A stretch of DNA of 64,000 nt, from positions 79,153 to 143,152 of the forward strand of contig CBCTHE010000010.1 of NCBI GenBank assembly GCA_965146665.1, read 5' to 3'. The number at the start of each line of letters is the position of its first letter. Positions within the stretch are counted from its first letter, which is position 1. This stretch comes from Ructibacterium sp965146665. Its GTDB lineage: Bacteria > Bacillota > Clostridia > Monoglobales > Monoglobaceae. A program made the position numbers and the translations under genes. This document shows, piece after piece, positions 25,924 through 35,800 of this stretch. The notes under the pieces are model-generated. The model saw only the letters and a list, made by a program, of their open reading frames with translations. It had not been told where the DNA came from and did no database searches.

Positions 25924-26786
25924 AAATGATAACGAGCATAGCTGAGATGCAGGCTTATGCCTGCCGCTGCCGCCAGCAGGGCAAGCAGATCGGGCTTGTA
26001 CCGACCATGGGCTTTCTGCACGACGGCCACAAATCCCTGATTCTGCGTTCGGCCGCTGATAACGATATTACCGTGGTCAGCGTTTTTGTCAACCCCACCC
26101 AGTTTGGCGCAGGGGAAGACTTTGAGACCTATCCCCGGAATCTTGATCACGACCGCCGGGTTGCGGAGGCAGGCGGCGCAGATGTGATCTTTCATCCCAG
26201 TGCCGAAGAGATGTATCCCAATGGATATCAGACCTACGTCAATGTGGATGTTATTACCGCAGTACTATGCGGAAAATCCCGCCCAACCCATTTCCGCGGC
26301 GTCACCACAGTTGTTGCCAAGCTTTTTCATATCACCCAGGCGGATCATGCGTATTTCGGCCAAAAGGACGCACAGCAGCTGGCTGTGATCACGCGCATGG
26401 CACAGGATCTGAATATGCCAGTATGCATCCATTCCTGTCCGATTGTGCGGGAACCGGACGGCCTTGCCATGAGTTCACGCAACATCTGCCTCTCCCCAGA
26501 GGAACGGAGGCAAGCTCTGGTCCTGCACCGCGCCCTGAAAGCCGCGGAAGCGGAGTATCGCGCGGGCCAGCGCAGTACGGCCGCGCTGAAACACCATATG
26601 GAACAAATGATCCAAACCGCCCCCCTGGCGCGGATTGACTATGTGGAAATCCTCACCTATCCGGCGCTGGAAGCCTGCGGCACCATTGATCAGCCCTGCA
26701 TTGCCGCACTGGCCGTCCGGTTCGGCACCACCCGGCTGATTGACAACATACTTTTCCAAGGACAGGGGGAAGCTATATGTATGTAG
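25920..26786 (+). CDS. panC: Pantothenate synthetase
   Basis: PanC condenses pantoate and beta-alanine with ATP. The 288 residues include the nucleotide-binding PTMGFLHDGHKSLI (about 28-41, with an HxGH-type HDGH), VSVFVNPTQFGAGEDF, YFGQKDAQQLAVI, and the KMSKS-like AMSSRN near residue 183. The start is a GTG overlapping the panB stop codon, with an AAAGGGG site eight bases upstream. An ATG two codons on is the alternative. The 3' end overlaps panD by ten bases. Confidence 0.96.
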   Translation: MKMITSIAEMQAYACRCRQQGKQIGLVPTMGFLHDGHKSLILRSAADNDITVVSVFVNPTQFGAGEDFETYPRNLDHDRRVAEAGGADVIFHPSAEEMYPNGYQTYVNVDVITAVLCGKSRPTHFRGVTTVVAKLFHITQADHAYFGQKDAQQLAVITRMAQDLNMPVCIHSCPIVREPDGLAMSSRNICLSPEERRQALVLHRALKAAEAEYRAGQRSTAALKHHMEQMIQTAPLARIDYVEILTYPALEACGTIDQPCIAALAVRFGTTRLIDNILFQGQGEAICM

Positions 26787-27109
26787 AGATGATGAATTCC
26801 AAAATACACCGCGCGCGTGTCACAGACGCCAATCTTGATTATGTGGGAAGCATCACCATTGACCAGGACTGGATGGACGAAGCGGGCATCCTCAGCAATC
26901 AGAAAGTTCAGGTGGTCAACGTGACCAACGGAGAAAGACTGGAAACCTATGCCATACCCGGTCCGCGGGGCAGTTGCGTGGTTTGCATGAACGGTGCCGC
27001 AGCCCATAGGGCAAAAATTGGCGATGTTGTGATTATCATTGCCTATGCGCTGATGGATTATGAAGAAGCGCGCAGGCACACGCCGCACATTAAACTGATA
27101 AAAGAATAA
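26777..27109 (+). CDS. panD: Aspartate 1-decarboxylase precursor
   Basis: PanD makes beta-alanine for PanC. The 110 residues contain the self-cleavage site YVGSITID, where Ser25 becomes the pyruvoyl cofactor after cleavage at Gly24-Ser25. They also contain LETYAIPGPRGS and CMNGAAAHRAKIGDVVIIIAY. An AGGGGGA site precedes the ATG. The 10-base overlap with panC indicates coupled translation, so all three pantothenate genes form one operon. Confidence 0.97.
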   Translation: MYVEMMNSKIHRARVTDANLDYVGSITIDQDWMDEAGILSNQKVQVVNVTNGERLETYAIPGPRGSCVVCMNGAAAHRAKIGDVVIIIAYALMDYEEARRHTPHIKLIKE

Positions 27110-27131
27110 AAGCAGAAAGGAAGGATCGAAG

Positions 27132-28544
27132 ATGACACGCATCCGCAGGCTATGGAACGAGAGCATGAGCCGCAGGCTGATTGGCTGGCTGGCCGGCGCT
27201 GCCTTCCCCGCAGTCAAGGACGCCTTTTTTTCCAGCTTTCTCTGGGCCTGCTGGGTTTGGTTTGATACAAATATCAGAAACAGCCGTATTTTCCAGTATA
27301 TCTTTGATCCCACTTATCTCACCAATGCGTGGTACGCCAGCGCCTTTTACCGGCAGGGCACCTATGGAATCCGGCGCCTGTCCTTTGTCACGCCGCGTTC
27401 CAGCCTCAGGTGGAACAGTCTCTATATTGGGCTGTTCCTGTGCGCGATGCTTCTGGTGCCGAACGGGCTTTGGTCTGACATTTTTCTGCTGTCCAGTTTC
27501 TTTCTGCTGGCGGTTTTCTATTTCTCCCATCACGCCAGCTTCCGTACCGGCACCGTCTTTGCGCTGGTGAACATCACGCTGCTCCTGTTTTGGGCCGCGC
27601 TCGCCCTGGCGGCCCCATACCGGGCCGTTCAGTCCCTGACCTATCTTCTGCTTGGCATTGACTTCTTCTTCCTGGTTTCATTTTCCATCCGCACAAAGGA
27701 AGATTATATAAAAATAATACGGTGCATTTATGTCACCCTGTTCGCCCTCTGCTGTATTGGCCTGATCCAGCAAAACGTTCTGCACATGACTGCGCATGCC
27801 ACCTTTCAGGACGGCGTCTCCTTCGGCGAGATTATCGTGCTGCTGTTCCCTTTTGCATTTATCTGTCCCATGACCTTTGATTCGGCAAAACGCCGCATTC
27901 CGTATCTGGCGCTGCTGCTGATGCTCACCTTTACCGTTGTGACCGCAACCCATTCCAAGGCGGCGCTGATCGGTTTTTCCGCAGAGCTTCTTTTGCTGAT
28001 CCTGCTGATTGACTGGCGTTATCTTCCCATCCTTCTCTTCCTCGGGCCCGCAGTGACCCGAACCGCTGTTCAGAATATTGCACAAATGTGGGACCGTTCT
28101 GAAACCTATGGGAATTTCTTCAGCAATATTTTTTACGCCTTTCGAAATTTCTGGAACAACGGCTTTGGCGTCAGCCGTTCGACATTTTTAGATATTTATC
28201 ACTCCACCGCCCTGGACGCGCAAACAGGTCACGCCCTGGTTCAGCTCCCCTATTTGAAAATCAGTCCGTTTTATTTCACATTTCTGATTGATATCGGTAC
28301 GCTGATCCTGCTGGGTTTTCTCAGCTATATTCTGCGTCTGGCACACTCTGCGCTGACCTCGCTGTTTACCGCGCCAAAAGAATACCGTATTTACTTTGCG
28401 GCGGGTTTTGCCACACTCATAGGCATATCTGTTTCCTCTATGATGGAATCCACGCTGTTCGCGCCCAGAACCCTTCTCGTGTACTGGGGCATGCTGGGCC
28501 TGCTCCGGGCTGCCCGTATCATCCGCTTTGGGATTATCATGTAA
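27132..28544 (+). CDS. O-antigen ligase/polymerase-like membrane protein
   Basis: The 470-residue protein has about ten hydrophobic segments and the loose Wzy_C pattern: VVTATHSKAALIGFSAELL near residue 273 and the loop NNGFGVSRSTFLDIYHS near residue 340. The soluble N-terminal region, rich in Trp, Phe and Arg, is reminiscent of the start of the protein at 16611-18524, so the two are probably distant paralogues. It follows panD by 22 bases with an AAGGAAGG site and may share the panBCD transcript, although its role in envelope glycan assembly is unrelated. Function is inferred from the fold only. Confidence 0.7.
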   Translation: MTRIRRLWNESMSRRLIGWLAGAAFPAVKDAFFSSFLWACWVWFDTNIRNSRIFQYIFDPTYLTNAWYASAFYRQGTYGIRRLSFVTPRSSLRWNSLYIGLFLCAMLLVPNGLWSDIFLLSSFFLLAVFYFSHHASFRTGTVFALVNITLLLFWAALALAAPYRAVQSLTYLLLGIDFFFLVSFSIRTKEDYIKIIRCIYVTLFALCCIGLIQQNVLHMTAHATFQDGVSFGEIIVLLFPFAFICPMTFDSAKRRIPYLALLLMLTFTVVTATHSKAALIGFSAELLLLILLIDWRYLPILLFLGPAVTRTAVQNIAQMWDRSETYGNFFSNIFYAFRNFWNNGFGVSRSTFLDIYHSTALDAQTGHALVQLPYLKISPFYFTFLIDIGTLILLGFLSYILRLAHSALTSLFTAPKEYRIYFAAGFATLIGISVSSMMESTLFAPRTLLVYWGMLGLLRAARIIRFGIIM

Positions 28545-28583
28545 TACAGAACATGTTTGCAGTTACTTTTTTGCTAGAGATAC

Positions 28584-28612
28584 TTGACAACACATACTAT
28601 TCATGGTATAAT
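28584..28612 (+). promoter_or_regulatory. Promoter of tRNA-Trp
   Basis: A perfect TTGACA (28584-28589) and a perfect TATAAT (28607-28612) are separated by 17 bases, 20 bases upstream of the mature tRNA. Confidence 0.92.
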
Positions 28613-28631
28613 AAATCTCGCTTTGTGATAC

Positions 28632-28707
28632 AGGGGTATAGCTCAGTTGGTAGAGCAGCGGTCTCCAAAACCGCGTGCCGGGAGTTCGAGTCTCTCTACC
28701 CCTGCCA
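28632..28707 (+). tRNA. tRNA-Trp (anticodon CCA)
   Basis: The 76-base cloverleaf has acceptor arms AGGGGTA/TACCCCT, D-stem GCTC/GAGC, anticodon stem GCGGT/ACCGC around the loop CTCCAAA (anticodon CCA), T-arm GGGAG-TTCGAGT-CTCTC, discriminator G and an encoded CCA. The 3' 46 bases are identical to 59314-59359, so this gene is the attachment site of the integrative element that follows. The tRNA itself remains intact. Confidence 0.97.
28662..28707 (+). repeat. attL: 46-base direct repeat within tRNA-Trp
   Basis: The sequence from the anticodon loop to the encoded CCA of tRNA-Trp is repeated without mismatch at 59314-59359. The bases just outside differ on both sides. Together with the integrase 135 bases away, this marks the left boundary of an element of about 30.65 kb. 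Confidence 0.93.
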
Positions 28708-28713
28708 GATATG

Positions 28714-28761
28714 TCCCCGGGAAGCCTTGTATACCAAGACTTTCCGGGGCTTTTGTTTTTT
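28714..28761 (+). terminator. Terminator after tRNA-Trp, inside the element
   Basis: CCCCGG (28714-28719) pairs with CCGGGG (28744-28749), with a partly paired interior (CTTG/CAAG), followed by a T-rich tract (28751-28761). It replaces the chromosomal terminator displaced to 59363. Confidence 0.8.
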
Positions 28762-28771
28762 CCAAAAAATG

Positions 28772-28826
28772 TTTCTAACCACTTTTTAGAGTTTTTCTAA
28801 CATTTTTCTAACCAACTTCCCGAAAA
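28772..28826. repeat. Left arm-type repeats of the element
   Basis: TTTCTAAC occurs three times in the same orientation (28772, 28794, 28805). The last copy lies within a 22-base block (28805-28826) found again exactly at 59154-59175. The position between attL and the integrase gene suits integrase arm-binding sites. That role is inferred. Confidence 0.7.
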
Positions 28827-28841
28827 CGTGCATAGCATACG

Positions 28842-30008
28842 TCATCCGTTCTCCACGTTCAGCAGCTGATCCAGCGCCGTTGAAATCCGTTTTTTGGACG
28901 CGCTGTCCACATGCGAATAGAAATTCAGCGTCGTGCTCGCTTCCGAATGACCCAGCCATTGCTGCACCTCAACCACCGAAAAGCCGTTTGCCAGAAGATT
29001 GCTTGCACAGCTGTGCCGCAGGTCATGAAGCCGAATCTGCGGCAGCGTGCTGTGGGCGATTACCTGATGAAAAGTCCTGCTCAGATAGTTCGGCGTGATG
29101 GGCGTTCCATCCGGCCAAGTGCAGACGAAATCAGAGTTTGCGTACATGTTGCCCATTAACGCCCGCATCTTTTTCTGCTTCTCCTGCTGTTTATGGAGCA
29201 GGGTCTCCATCTGTGCGGTAAGAGGCAGCGTCCGGTAGCTGCTCTCTGTCTTAGTGACATCCTGTACATAGTCGCCGCCGTTATTTTGCAGCAGCGCCCG
29301 TGAGATCGTGAACTGCCGGTTCACAAAATCCACCGCATTCCAGCACAGCCCCAGCGCCTCGCTTCTTCTCAGTCCATAGGTCGCGATAATCTTTACCGGA
29401 AGCTCGACGACTGTATCCTCAAACAGACAGATCAGGTCGTTCAGCTGAGCCGGGTTCAAAAACTGTCCTATGTACTTTCTGGCCTTTGGCGTTTTCGCGG
29501 AGACTGCCGGATTCATCTGCAGAATGCCTTTCCGTACCGCATCATTCAACGCCTTTGAAATATTTTGATGATGGTGCTTGATCGTGGTTGGATTTAAGGC
29601 GCCTTTTCCATCCTTTTTCCCATTTGGACCCATCTTATGGGTATAGTATTCGTCCAGATGGTACGGCTTCAGGTTTTGCAGCAGGATTCCCTTTCCTTCA
29701 AAATACGGAATGATATGGTTCTCCATGTTCCCCGCATAGCCCCGGTAGGTATTCGGCGCAACGAGGTACTTCTGTTCCGTCAGCCATTGCCGGAAGTAAT
29801 CCGATACCTGCATCTCAGAAAAAGCAATGGTATCCTCGTTATATTCATCCAGGCAATCCTTTAAGAACTGATCCGCAAGCCGCTTATTTCCTCTGGCTGC
29901 CGAAATCCCGCTGTTGATCCATTTTTGCTTTCGTTTACCGCCCTTTTCTTTAAAATTCAAAACCGCATAATAGGTTTTGTTTTTGACTTGTAAGCTACCT
30001 GTCAGCAT
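28842..30008 (-). CDS. int: Tyrosine integrase of the tRNA-Trp element
   Basis: The 388-residue protein has an N-terminal AP2-like DNA-binding domain (about 1-50; WINSGISAARGNKRLADQF), a SAM-like core-binding domain (about 65-170) and a catalytic domain (about 185-380). The catalytic residues are visible: Arg214 (GLRRSEAL), His328 and Arg331 (HDLRH), His354 (LGHSEAST) and Tyr364 (LNFYSH). The AP2, SAM and catalytic layout is typical of Tn916-like and phage integrases of Firmicutes. The gene points toward attL, 135 bases from the tRNA 3' end. It should catalyse integration and, with an excisionase, excision. Confidence 0.95.
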   Translation of the reverse strand: MLTGSLQVKNKTYYAVLNFKEKGGKRKQKWINSGISAARGNKRLADQFLKDCLDEYNEDTIAFSEMQVSDYFRQWLTEQKYLVAPNTYRGYAGNMENHIIPYFEGKGILLQNLKPYHLDEYYTHKMGPNGKKDGKGALNPTTIKHHHQNISKALNDAVRKGILQMNPAVSAKTPKARKYIGQFLNPAQLNDLICLFEDTVVELPVKIIATYGLRRSEALGLCWNAVDFVNRQFTISRALLQNNGGDYVQDVTKTESSYRTLPLTAQMETLLHKQQEKQKKMRALMGNMYANSDFVCTWPDGTPITPNYLSRTFHQVIAHSTLPQIRLHDLRHSCASNLLANGFSVVEVQQWLGHSEASTTLNFYSHVDSASKKRISTALDQLLNVENG

Positions 30009-30076
30009 TTCCTGCCTCCTTCTCTATGACAGTCAGCCTGTGATTGTACTTTTATTATACAGGAACTCTTCTAAAA

Positions 30077-30277
30077 TTACAATCGTTCAGGCTGTTTTTT
30101 TGATAGATACCGGTGTACATATTGAATCACACAGCTTTTTGGAATCAAATATTTTCTGCCAATCCGTACCGTTCGGATTTCACCGGATTTCAATAAAGCA
30201 TACGCCGTATTGCGCCCAATACGGAGCATTTCGCAAAGTTGCTTGACTGTGACCACATCCGGATAGGTGTTATACAT
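30077..30277 (-). CDS. Excisionase-like DNA-binding protein
   Basis: The 66-residue protein is a MerR/AlpA-like winged helix typical of excisionase-family proteins: VVTVKQLCEMLRIGRNTAYA, then LLKSGEIRTVRIGRKYLIPK. Such proteins steer an integrase toward excision. The ATG overlaps the end of the upstream recombinase gene by eight bases, and the main integrase lies 68 bases downstream, so it probably belongs to the same recombination module. The name is by family. Direct evidence for excision activity is lacking. Confidence 0.85.
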   Translation of the reverse strand: MYNTYPDVVTVKQLCEMLRIGRNTAYALLKSGEIRTVRIGRKYLIPKSCVIQYVHRYLSKKQPERL

Positions 30278-31175
30278 TCTGGTTTCCCCCTTCTTTTGTG
30301 GACGCCAAGTAAATTCGCGTCACATCATCCCGGTGATGTCCAAGCAGCTCTGACACCCGTTTTCTGGCCTGATAGGGATTCAACCCTTCATCCAACGCCT
30401 GCCGGTACCATTCCGCCGCGCAGGTGTGACGAAGCCCATGAAAGGTCATCGGCCGGGTGGAATCCACATCCTGAACCATTTGCCGATGATAACAGATAAA
30501 GTTTTGCAGCCGCTTCATCGCAAGATGAGTCTTATCTTCCGGCTTCACAAACAGCTTTTGTCCCCGCGGGGTCTGCTCCAGCATCTTTTTTAGTTCAATC
30601 TGGATGCTGGCTTGAATCGGGACGTCACGTTCCAAGCCGCCCTTGCCATGCACATGCAAAAATCCGGTCTTTAATGCTTTTTCTGCCGCCGCTGTATCCA
30701 GGTTAAAGCACTCTTCCAGCCTCAGCGCCGCATACCGGCCCAAAACAAAGACCGCCGCATAATCCTCCCTGGCCTGTTCCCAGGCCTTGAATATCATCCG
30801 GTTGAACTCCTGCTGGCTCCAGGTCCGGTCCACCCCGCCAAAGTTCCGGCGCGCTAAACTCAAATTCGTATTATCCGGCAGCGGATGCCGGGTATTCGGC
30901 ATTTGGTCATGAAAGAATCGAATTGCCGCCAGGTCTGTTTTAATCGTTGAGGCAGATTTTCCATTTTTCTGGAGTTCATTCACATAGCCATTCAGATGCT
31001 TTCCTGAAATATTCTGAAGCTTTTGTAATCTCCACTCTCCTGCAAGATATGCACAGAATCTCTGCATCGCCTCATAGTACCGCTCACGGGTCTTATAGCT
31101 CCCCTGCTTATTGTGCCTCGCCACTTTGTCAAGCTGGGCAATTAAGTTTTGATAAGTTCCAGTATATTGTTTCAA
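30270..31175 (-). CDS. Second tyrosine recombinase
   Basis: The 301-residue protein has an N-terminal SAM-like domain (about 10-95) and a catalytic domain with Arg152 (ALRLEE), His246 and Arg249 (HGLRHTCA), His280 (LLGHHRDDV) and the nucleophile Tyr289. It lacks the AP2-like domain of the integrase at 28842 and resembles stand-alone phage-integrase-family recombinases carried on Firmicute mobile elements. It overlaps the excisionase-like gene by eight bases. Whether it acts on the element's ends, on another site, or resolves dimers is unknown. Confidence 0.9.
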   Translation of the reverse strand: MKQYTGTYQNLIAQLDKVARHNKQGSYKTRERYYEAMQRFCAYLAGEWRLQKLQNISGKHLNGYVNELQKNGKSASTIKTDLAAIRFFHDQMPNTRHPLPDNTNLSLARRNFGGVDRTWSQQEFNRMIFKAWEQAREDYAAVFVLGRYAALRLEECFNLDTAAAEKALKTGFLHVHGKGGLERDVPIQASIQIELKKMLEQTPRGQKLFVKPEDKTHLAMKRLQNFICYHRQMVQDVDSTRPMTFHGLRHTCAAEWYRQALDEGLNPYQARKRVSELLGHHRDDVTRIYLASTKEGGNQNV

Positions 31176-32774
31176 AAGAATCCTTCCTTTCTAAATCAAA
31201 TTTAGTTTTGGGCATAGTCTGCCTATTGGCGCCCAGACGGTCTTTCCGCCTGGTTTCCGGTTTTGAAACCAAGTCTGCGCGTCGAAACCAGCGGCTCCGC
31301 TTGCTTTGTCCAAGGACAAAGCCGCGCTTTTACGCTGATTTCTCCTCCTTCCCACAAAAGCTAAGCTTTTGCGGGAACCCTTGCGTGCCTTTCTTTCAAA
31401 ACCGTCTCTGTTGGAAGGCAAACTGCCCGGTGAGGATTTCGCCGCATAAGCCCCCAATGGCTCGATTAAAAATCGCGGCAGTACGCATTGCCGTCCAAAC
31501 AGCTGTACGCGCACAGGATTGCCGACCGCGGAAGCGGCTGAATTTCTTACAGCAGCATATTGTGCGGCTGTAAGACACATGTATTTGCTCCGCGCCGTCC
31601 GCCTCTTTGACAGGCAGACGCGCAAATACCGCTTGCGTTCTGTCTCACGCAAGCTACGGCGTCTCCGTTAGCCTCAACCCGGAGTTTAGGCGCGCCGCGC
31701 GCCTTTCTTCCTTCGCAAAATGAATTTGCTTATGAACTTTGTTAGAAATAAAAGGATTCTTTTGATTTGCCATACAGACGTCCATTGACAGAAAATGGCG
31801 CATGGCACTCTGATACAAAAAATACTGGAACCTCTTTAGAACAAAAATTAGACGCAAAAAAGGACTGTATTATGCATTCCTTCACACATACAATCCTTCG
31901 CTCTTTGATCTTCAATTTGGGTTAGATATTTATTTCCCATGCATTGGAATCATGATTTCTAAAACCTCTTGCTTTTCTGTCTTTGCCTGCAAGCAAATGG
32001 ACATACTCCGCCCATTGACAACCTTCATATACTCGTGTTGAATGAACAAGGCAATTTTATGACATTCCAAGTCGAGAAACAATTTCCCGTTTTTTACAAT
32101 CCCTTATTACAACTACTATTACAATTCATTTCTATGACGCTTGTATTTCACCGTTGCTAAAATGATAGCTTTTCATAAAATAACAGGACGAATGGGCAGA
32201 ATATACCTGAATAAAGCCTGTATCCAATCCACTAAGTGCGGGACAATACGCCAAGACCGCCCCACAAATCCACTATTTACACAATATATTGTATCACATA
32301 TCTTTATATTTGTCAATATATCGTATAAGGTTCTTTCAAATATTTTAAAGTAAATAAACAGAAAGCCCCGCTGCCGCAATAAAAACACATCTTTGGCAAT
32401 ACCATAGAAAATGACTTCTCTGTGGGATTTTCGTCCCGAATTTGCGGCAGATGCCGCAATGGCGGATCTGGCGAGATTAGCTAATAAATTGTCATAAACC
32501 GATCCTTCCTTCGATTGGATTGTAAATAGACCAATCTCTGAGCACTGGACAAGAATCCACACGAACAATATGATTGAGCGTCTCAACTGGGAGACTCGTC
32601 GCCGTACTCGGATAGTGGGCTGCTTCCCTGATAGCGCCCCCGCGCTCATGCTCGTCTGTACTGCTTACGGCATTTAGTTTACGCATAACTTTTGATACCA
32701 CCTGCTCTCCCTGCCCCATTTTTCACGCCCTTTTACTTCTTTTCGCGCTTTGTCTTTTGCATTTTAGGGTAAAC
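31176..32774. other. Gene-free region of the element
   Basis: I find no convincing gene here. The part 31200-31700 is GC-rich, with long open frames on both strands that overlap and look like chance translations. The part 31700-32770 is A/T-rich. A frame on the minus strand ending at 31930 reads about 50 residues of ordinary composition (KLFLDLECHKIALFIQH, then EVLEIMIPMHGK) but has no ATG, GTG or TTG with a ribosome binding site in the right place, so it is at best a decayed small gene. Such regions can carry transfer origins or accessory RNA, but none is recognisable. Confidence 0.5.
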
Positions 32775-32816
32775 AAAAAAGACATACCTCAAAGTGTGTC
32801 ACTCCAAAGTATGTCT
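32775..32816 (-). terminator. Terminator of the polysaccharide locus
   Basis: On the minus strand the arms AGACATAC (32816-32809) and GTATGTCT (32787-32780) enclose a 21-base loop with some internal pairing and are followed by a T-run (32780-32775). It lies 80 bases after the last gene of the cargo convoy. Confidence 0.75.
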
Positions 32817-32896
32817 CTATAGTTACATATAGTTTTCCTTTTCTGGCTTCCTGAACTGCCGCCCTTTTTTCGTTATTACCCGAAATCTTGGCAGAT

Positions 32897-35800
32897 TTAT
32901 TTGTTAGTAAAGTTGTCTCTGTATTTTTCGGTTATTCCTGCTTTCTTAATAATAAGATTTGCTTCTGCCGGCCATTCATTACATGAAAACGCGAGCGGCG
33001 CTTCAGTTATACTGCCATTTTTTCCGAATATAGCATAATCCGTTGTAGCATAATTATTAAAATATTTATTATTTTTTGCCGAAACTGTGTTCATAAAAAT
33101 CGCGGTCGGTGCGGAAATATACCCGCTGCCATCTGAATTTCTCATGATCCATATACTGTTTTCAGACAAATCAATCACATTTTCTGAGACCTGCCAAAAA
33201 GATGACCCTTCATCGTTATAAATTGCTCCGGTAGACATCTTTTGATTTTGAATATAATTTCTGCATATTTTATTCATATCCTCTACAGAAGCACCCGTGA
33301 GTCCATTTGTGTAAATTGCTCCGCCATCATAAAGCTTGCTATTCATAATATTATGAATATAATTATCTGTGATCTCAATACCATACGAGCCTGAACTTTC
33401 TAAACTTCCCCATCCTAATCCGACATGTATACCGCTATAAGGAATATCATAAATTTCATTATGAGAAATGATACAATTTTTCGGGAAGCCTACACTGATT
33501 GCAGAAGATGACTGATATTCAACACCTACTGAATAAATACAGTTATTGTTTATATTAATATCACTTACATATTGACGAGAACTACTTGGATTATAGTAAT
33601 CTTTATTTGATGTTGAGCTCTCGCCGACCGCAATTGCGGAACCGGAAATATCCGAAAACTCACATCCAATTATATCAATCTTCTTTGCTCCTTCCGTCAA
33701 TTTAATCCCAATAATCCCCAATTTCGAAAACGTACAATCCTCAAAGCGTATGTTGCCGGAATAATTAATTTCAATCGCGCCGTCACAGAGTCTATCTCCA
33801 TCCAATCCAGATCCCAATTCTCTGAGCAAATTATTCTGCGCGTCACTTAATCCTCCGGTTGTAGTCGGGTAATTCCATGTGGTATATGAAAACGCCAACC
33901 CTTTAAATTGAATATTTTTATCAGTATATATCTGTGATACAGAATTTGTCATTATCATAAGTTTTTCTGTAATAGGTAAGATACATTTCGCCTGGTCTAA
34001 ATTTTCCCCCTCTCTGGGTTTATAGTAAATATACCCTTCCTCGCTATCCAAATACCATTCCCCGCCTTCATCAATTAACTCATATGCATTTTCATACCAA
34101 ACGGGAATCGTCGCGCTTGTTGTTCCTTTTCCGGTAACATAGTTCCAAGCCGGCTGTTTCATGGAAAGAACTGCTTTGTTGCCGTCCTGTCTTATACTTT
34201 CAACACTGCATCGTGGATTCGTCCATTTTTCATAAAACACCAGCTCAAGATCAGATATATTTTGATACTTTAAAAGCGATAGATCTGACGTTGTAATACC
34301 ATGACCAATATTGACCGCATCTCTTAGCACCCCTGCACTTTTCGCACGAACCGCCCGTATACCATTTACAAAAAACTGTCTTGACATCACATTTTTTCCA
34401 ACATATGCACGATATATCCCTGACGGCTCGTCATACATCTGAAACCCACTTACCTGTTTCCCTCCTGTAATAACGCTCTTCCCTGCATTTTCGGCCATAT
34501 AACAAATTTTTAAGTCCTTACTGCCGTCACCACTATCAAAAACAAGGGGTTCTTCAATGAAATAGTCACCATCTCTAAAAATAACATAGATGTTCTCTTT
34601 ACATTCTTGAGACAATAACTGAGCGACCTTATTTTTGGCTCCCGCAAAACTCTTTAATGGATCATCCACAGTTCCAGCGCAACTGTCACTGCCGTTTTGT
34701 TCGTCTACATAAATATACCGCCCAATGCATTTATATATTGTCTTTTCATTTTTCAAAGGCTGTATGTCCGATATGGTATTCCATAAAAAAAATTTTGCCA
34801 CTACGCCATTCTTATCCGCTATAAAGTCTAAAACATACTCATCTCCCACGTTAGTAAAACTCAATCTATGGTTTTGGACTGCTGCCAACGAGCCGTTCTC
34901 ATCATATTGCGCCAATATGCCTTGCACTGTCTTCACTTGAGATAAACTGTTGTTTTTTACATTTACGGTAATTTTTTGCGTATCGTCCGTCCACGCATTC
35001 GTTAAAAAACGAACTCCAAAACTATCTTCTTGCGTATGCTCTAAGCCATAAAAGCTTTTTAGCGCACCTACACCGCCATATGAATCTATTGGTATTATAT
35101 CAATTCGTTTATTGATACCGCTTTTCCACTGAATGGTTTCCTTATTTGCTGCTGTACCGCTTTCGAGAATTATGTCTCCATTCCTGCTGTTCTCAATGAT
35201 CTGATATGCAAAGGTACAACAATTATGATATCCGTTAAGTGTTAAATGCAAAGTGCCGTCTGCATCCAGATGCTCCTTACCCGAAAATAAAATATTGTAC
35301 TCATTTGTAACCTCGCAGATTTCCACCTTATCTATCGCATAAGTGACCTTTTCTAACCCGCTATTAACACGAAAGCTAATATCAGCCTTACAAGTATCTT
35401 CCGTAGATAATGGCTGATAGTATGGTATTTCATATTTTTTCCATTCCGCTGATAATCCACTGTCAGTATATAAATACTCGTAATTCATAATATTGGGATC
35501 CTGTTTCGTTTCAATTCTGCTTAAAATCATACAAAACTCACTATCAATTGCCTCTTGGGATATAGCCTTTGCATAAAAGCTTATATTGTATCTTCTTCCA
35601 AAACGCAAATCAATGTTTTTTTGAATAAGCGTACCGTAATCGCCGGTAATGGATATTTGAACCGCAGAGTCAGTTCCGGCCGCTCCGCTTATTTTCTCCG
35701 CAGTACATATACGTTTATCGTATACCCACGATTCAAGATACGCTTCATTTTCAAAGTCTCCGTTTGTAATCATATTATCTTCTGTCACCTTTGCGTGATT

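Noticed and set aside
28553..28789. Small open frame across tRNA-Trp
   Set aside because: It is a translation through the tRNA promoter, the tRNA and its terminator.
28842..31175. Prophage
   Set aside because: Integrase genes are present, but no capsid, portal, terminase, tail, lysis or phage replication genes occur between the attachment sites.
31191..31652. Basic 153-codon frame and overlapping antisense frames in the island
   Set aside because: Frames on both strands overlap fully, residues are rich in Arg, Ser and Gly without domain features, and no ribosome binding site fits. I treat the region as non-coding.
32173..32719. Two overlapping minus-strand frames of 158 and 75 codons
   Set aside because: They overlap in different frames, have no motif and no good start. 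A lost small gene is possible but cannot be supported.
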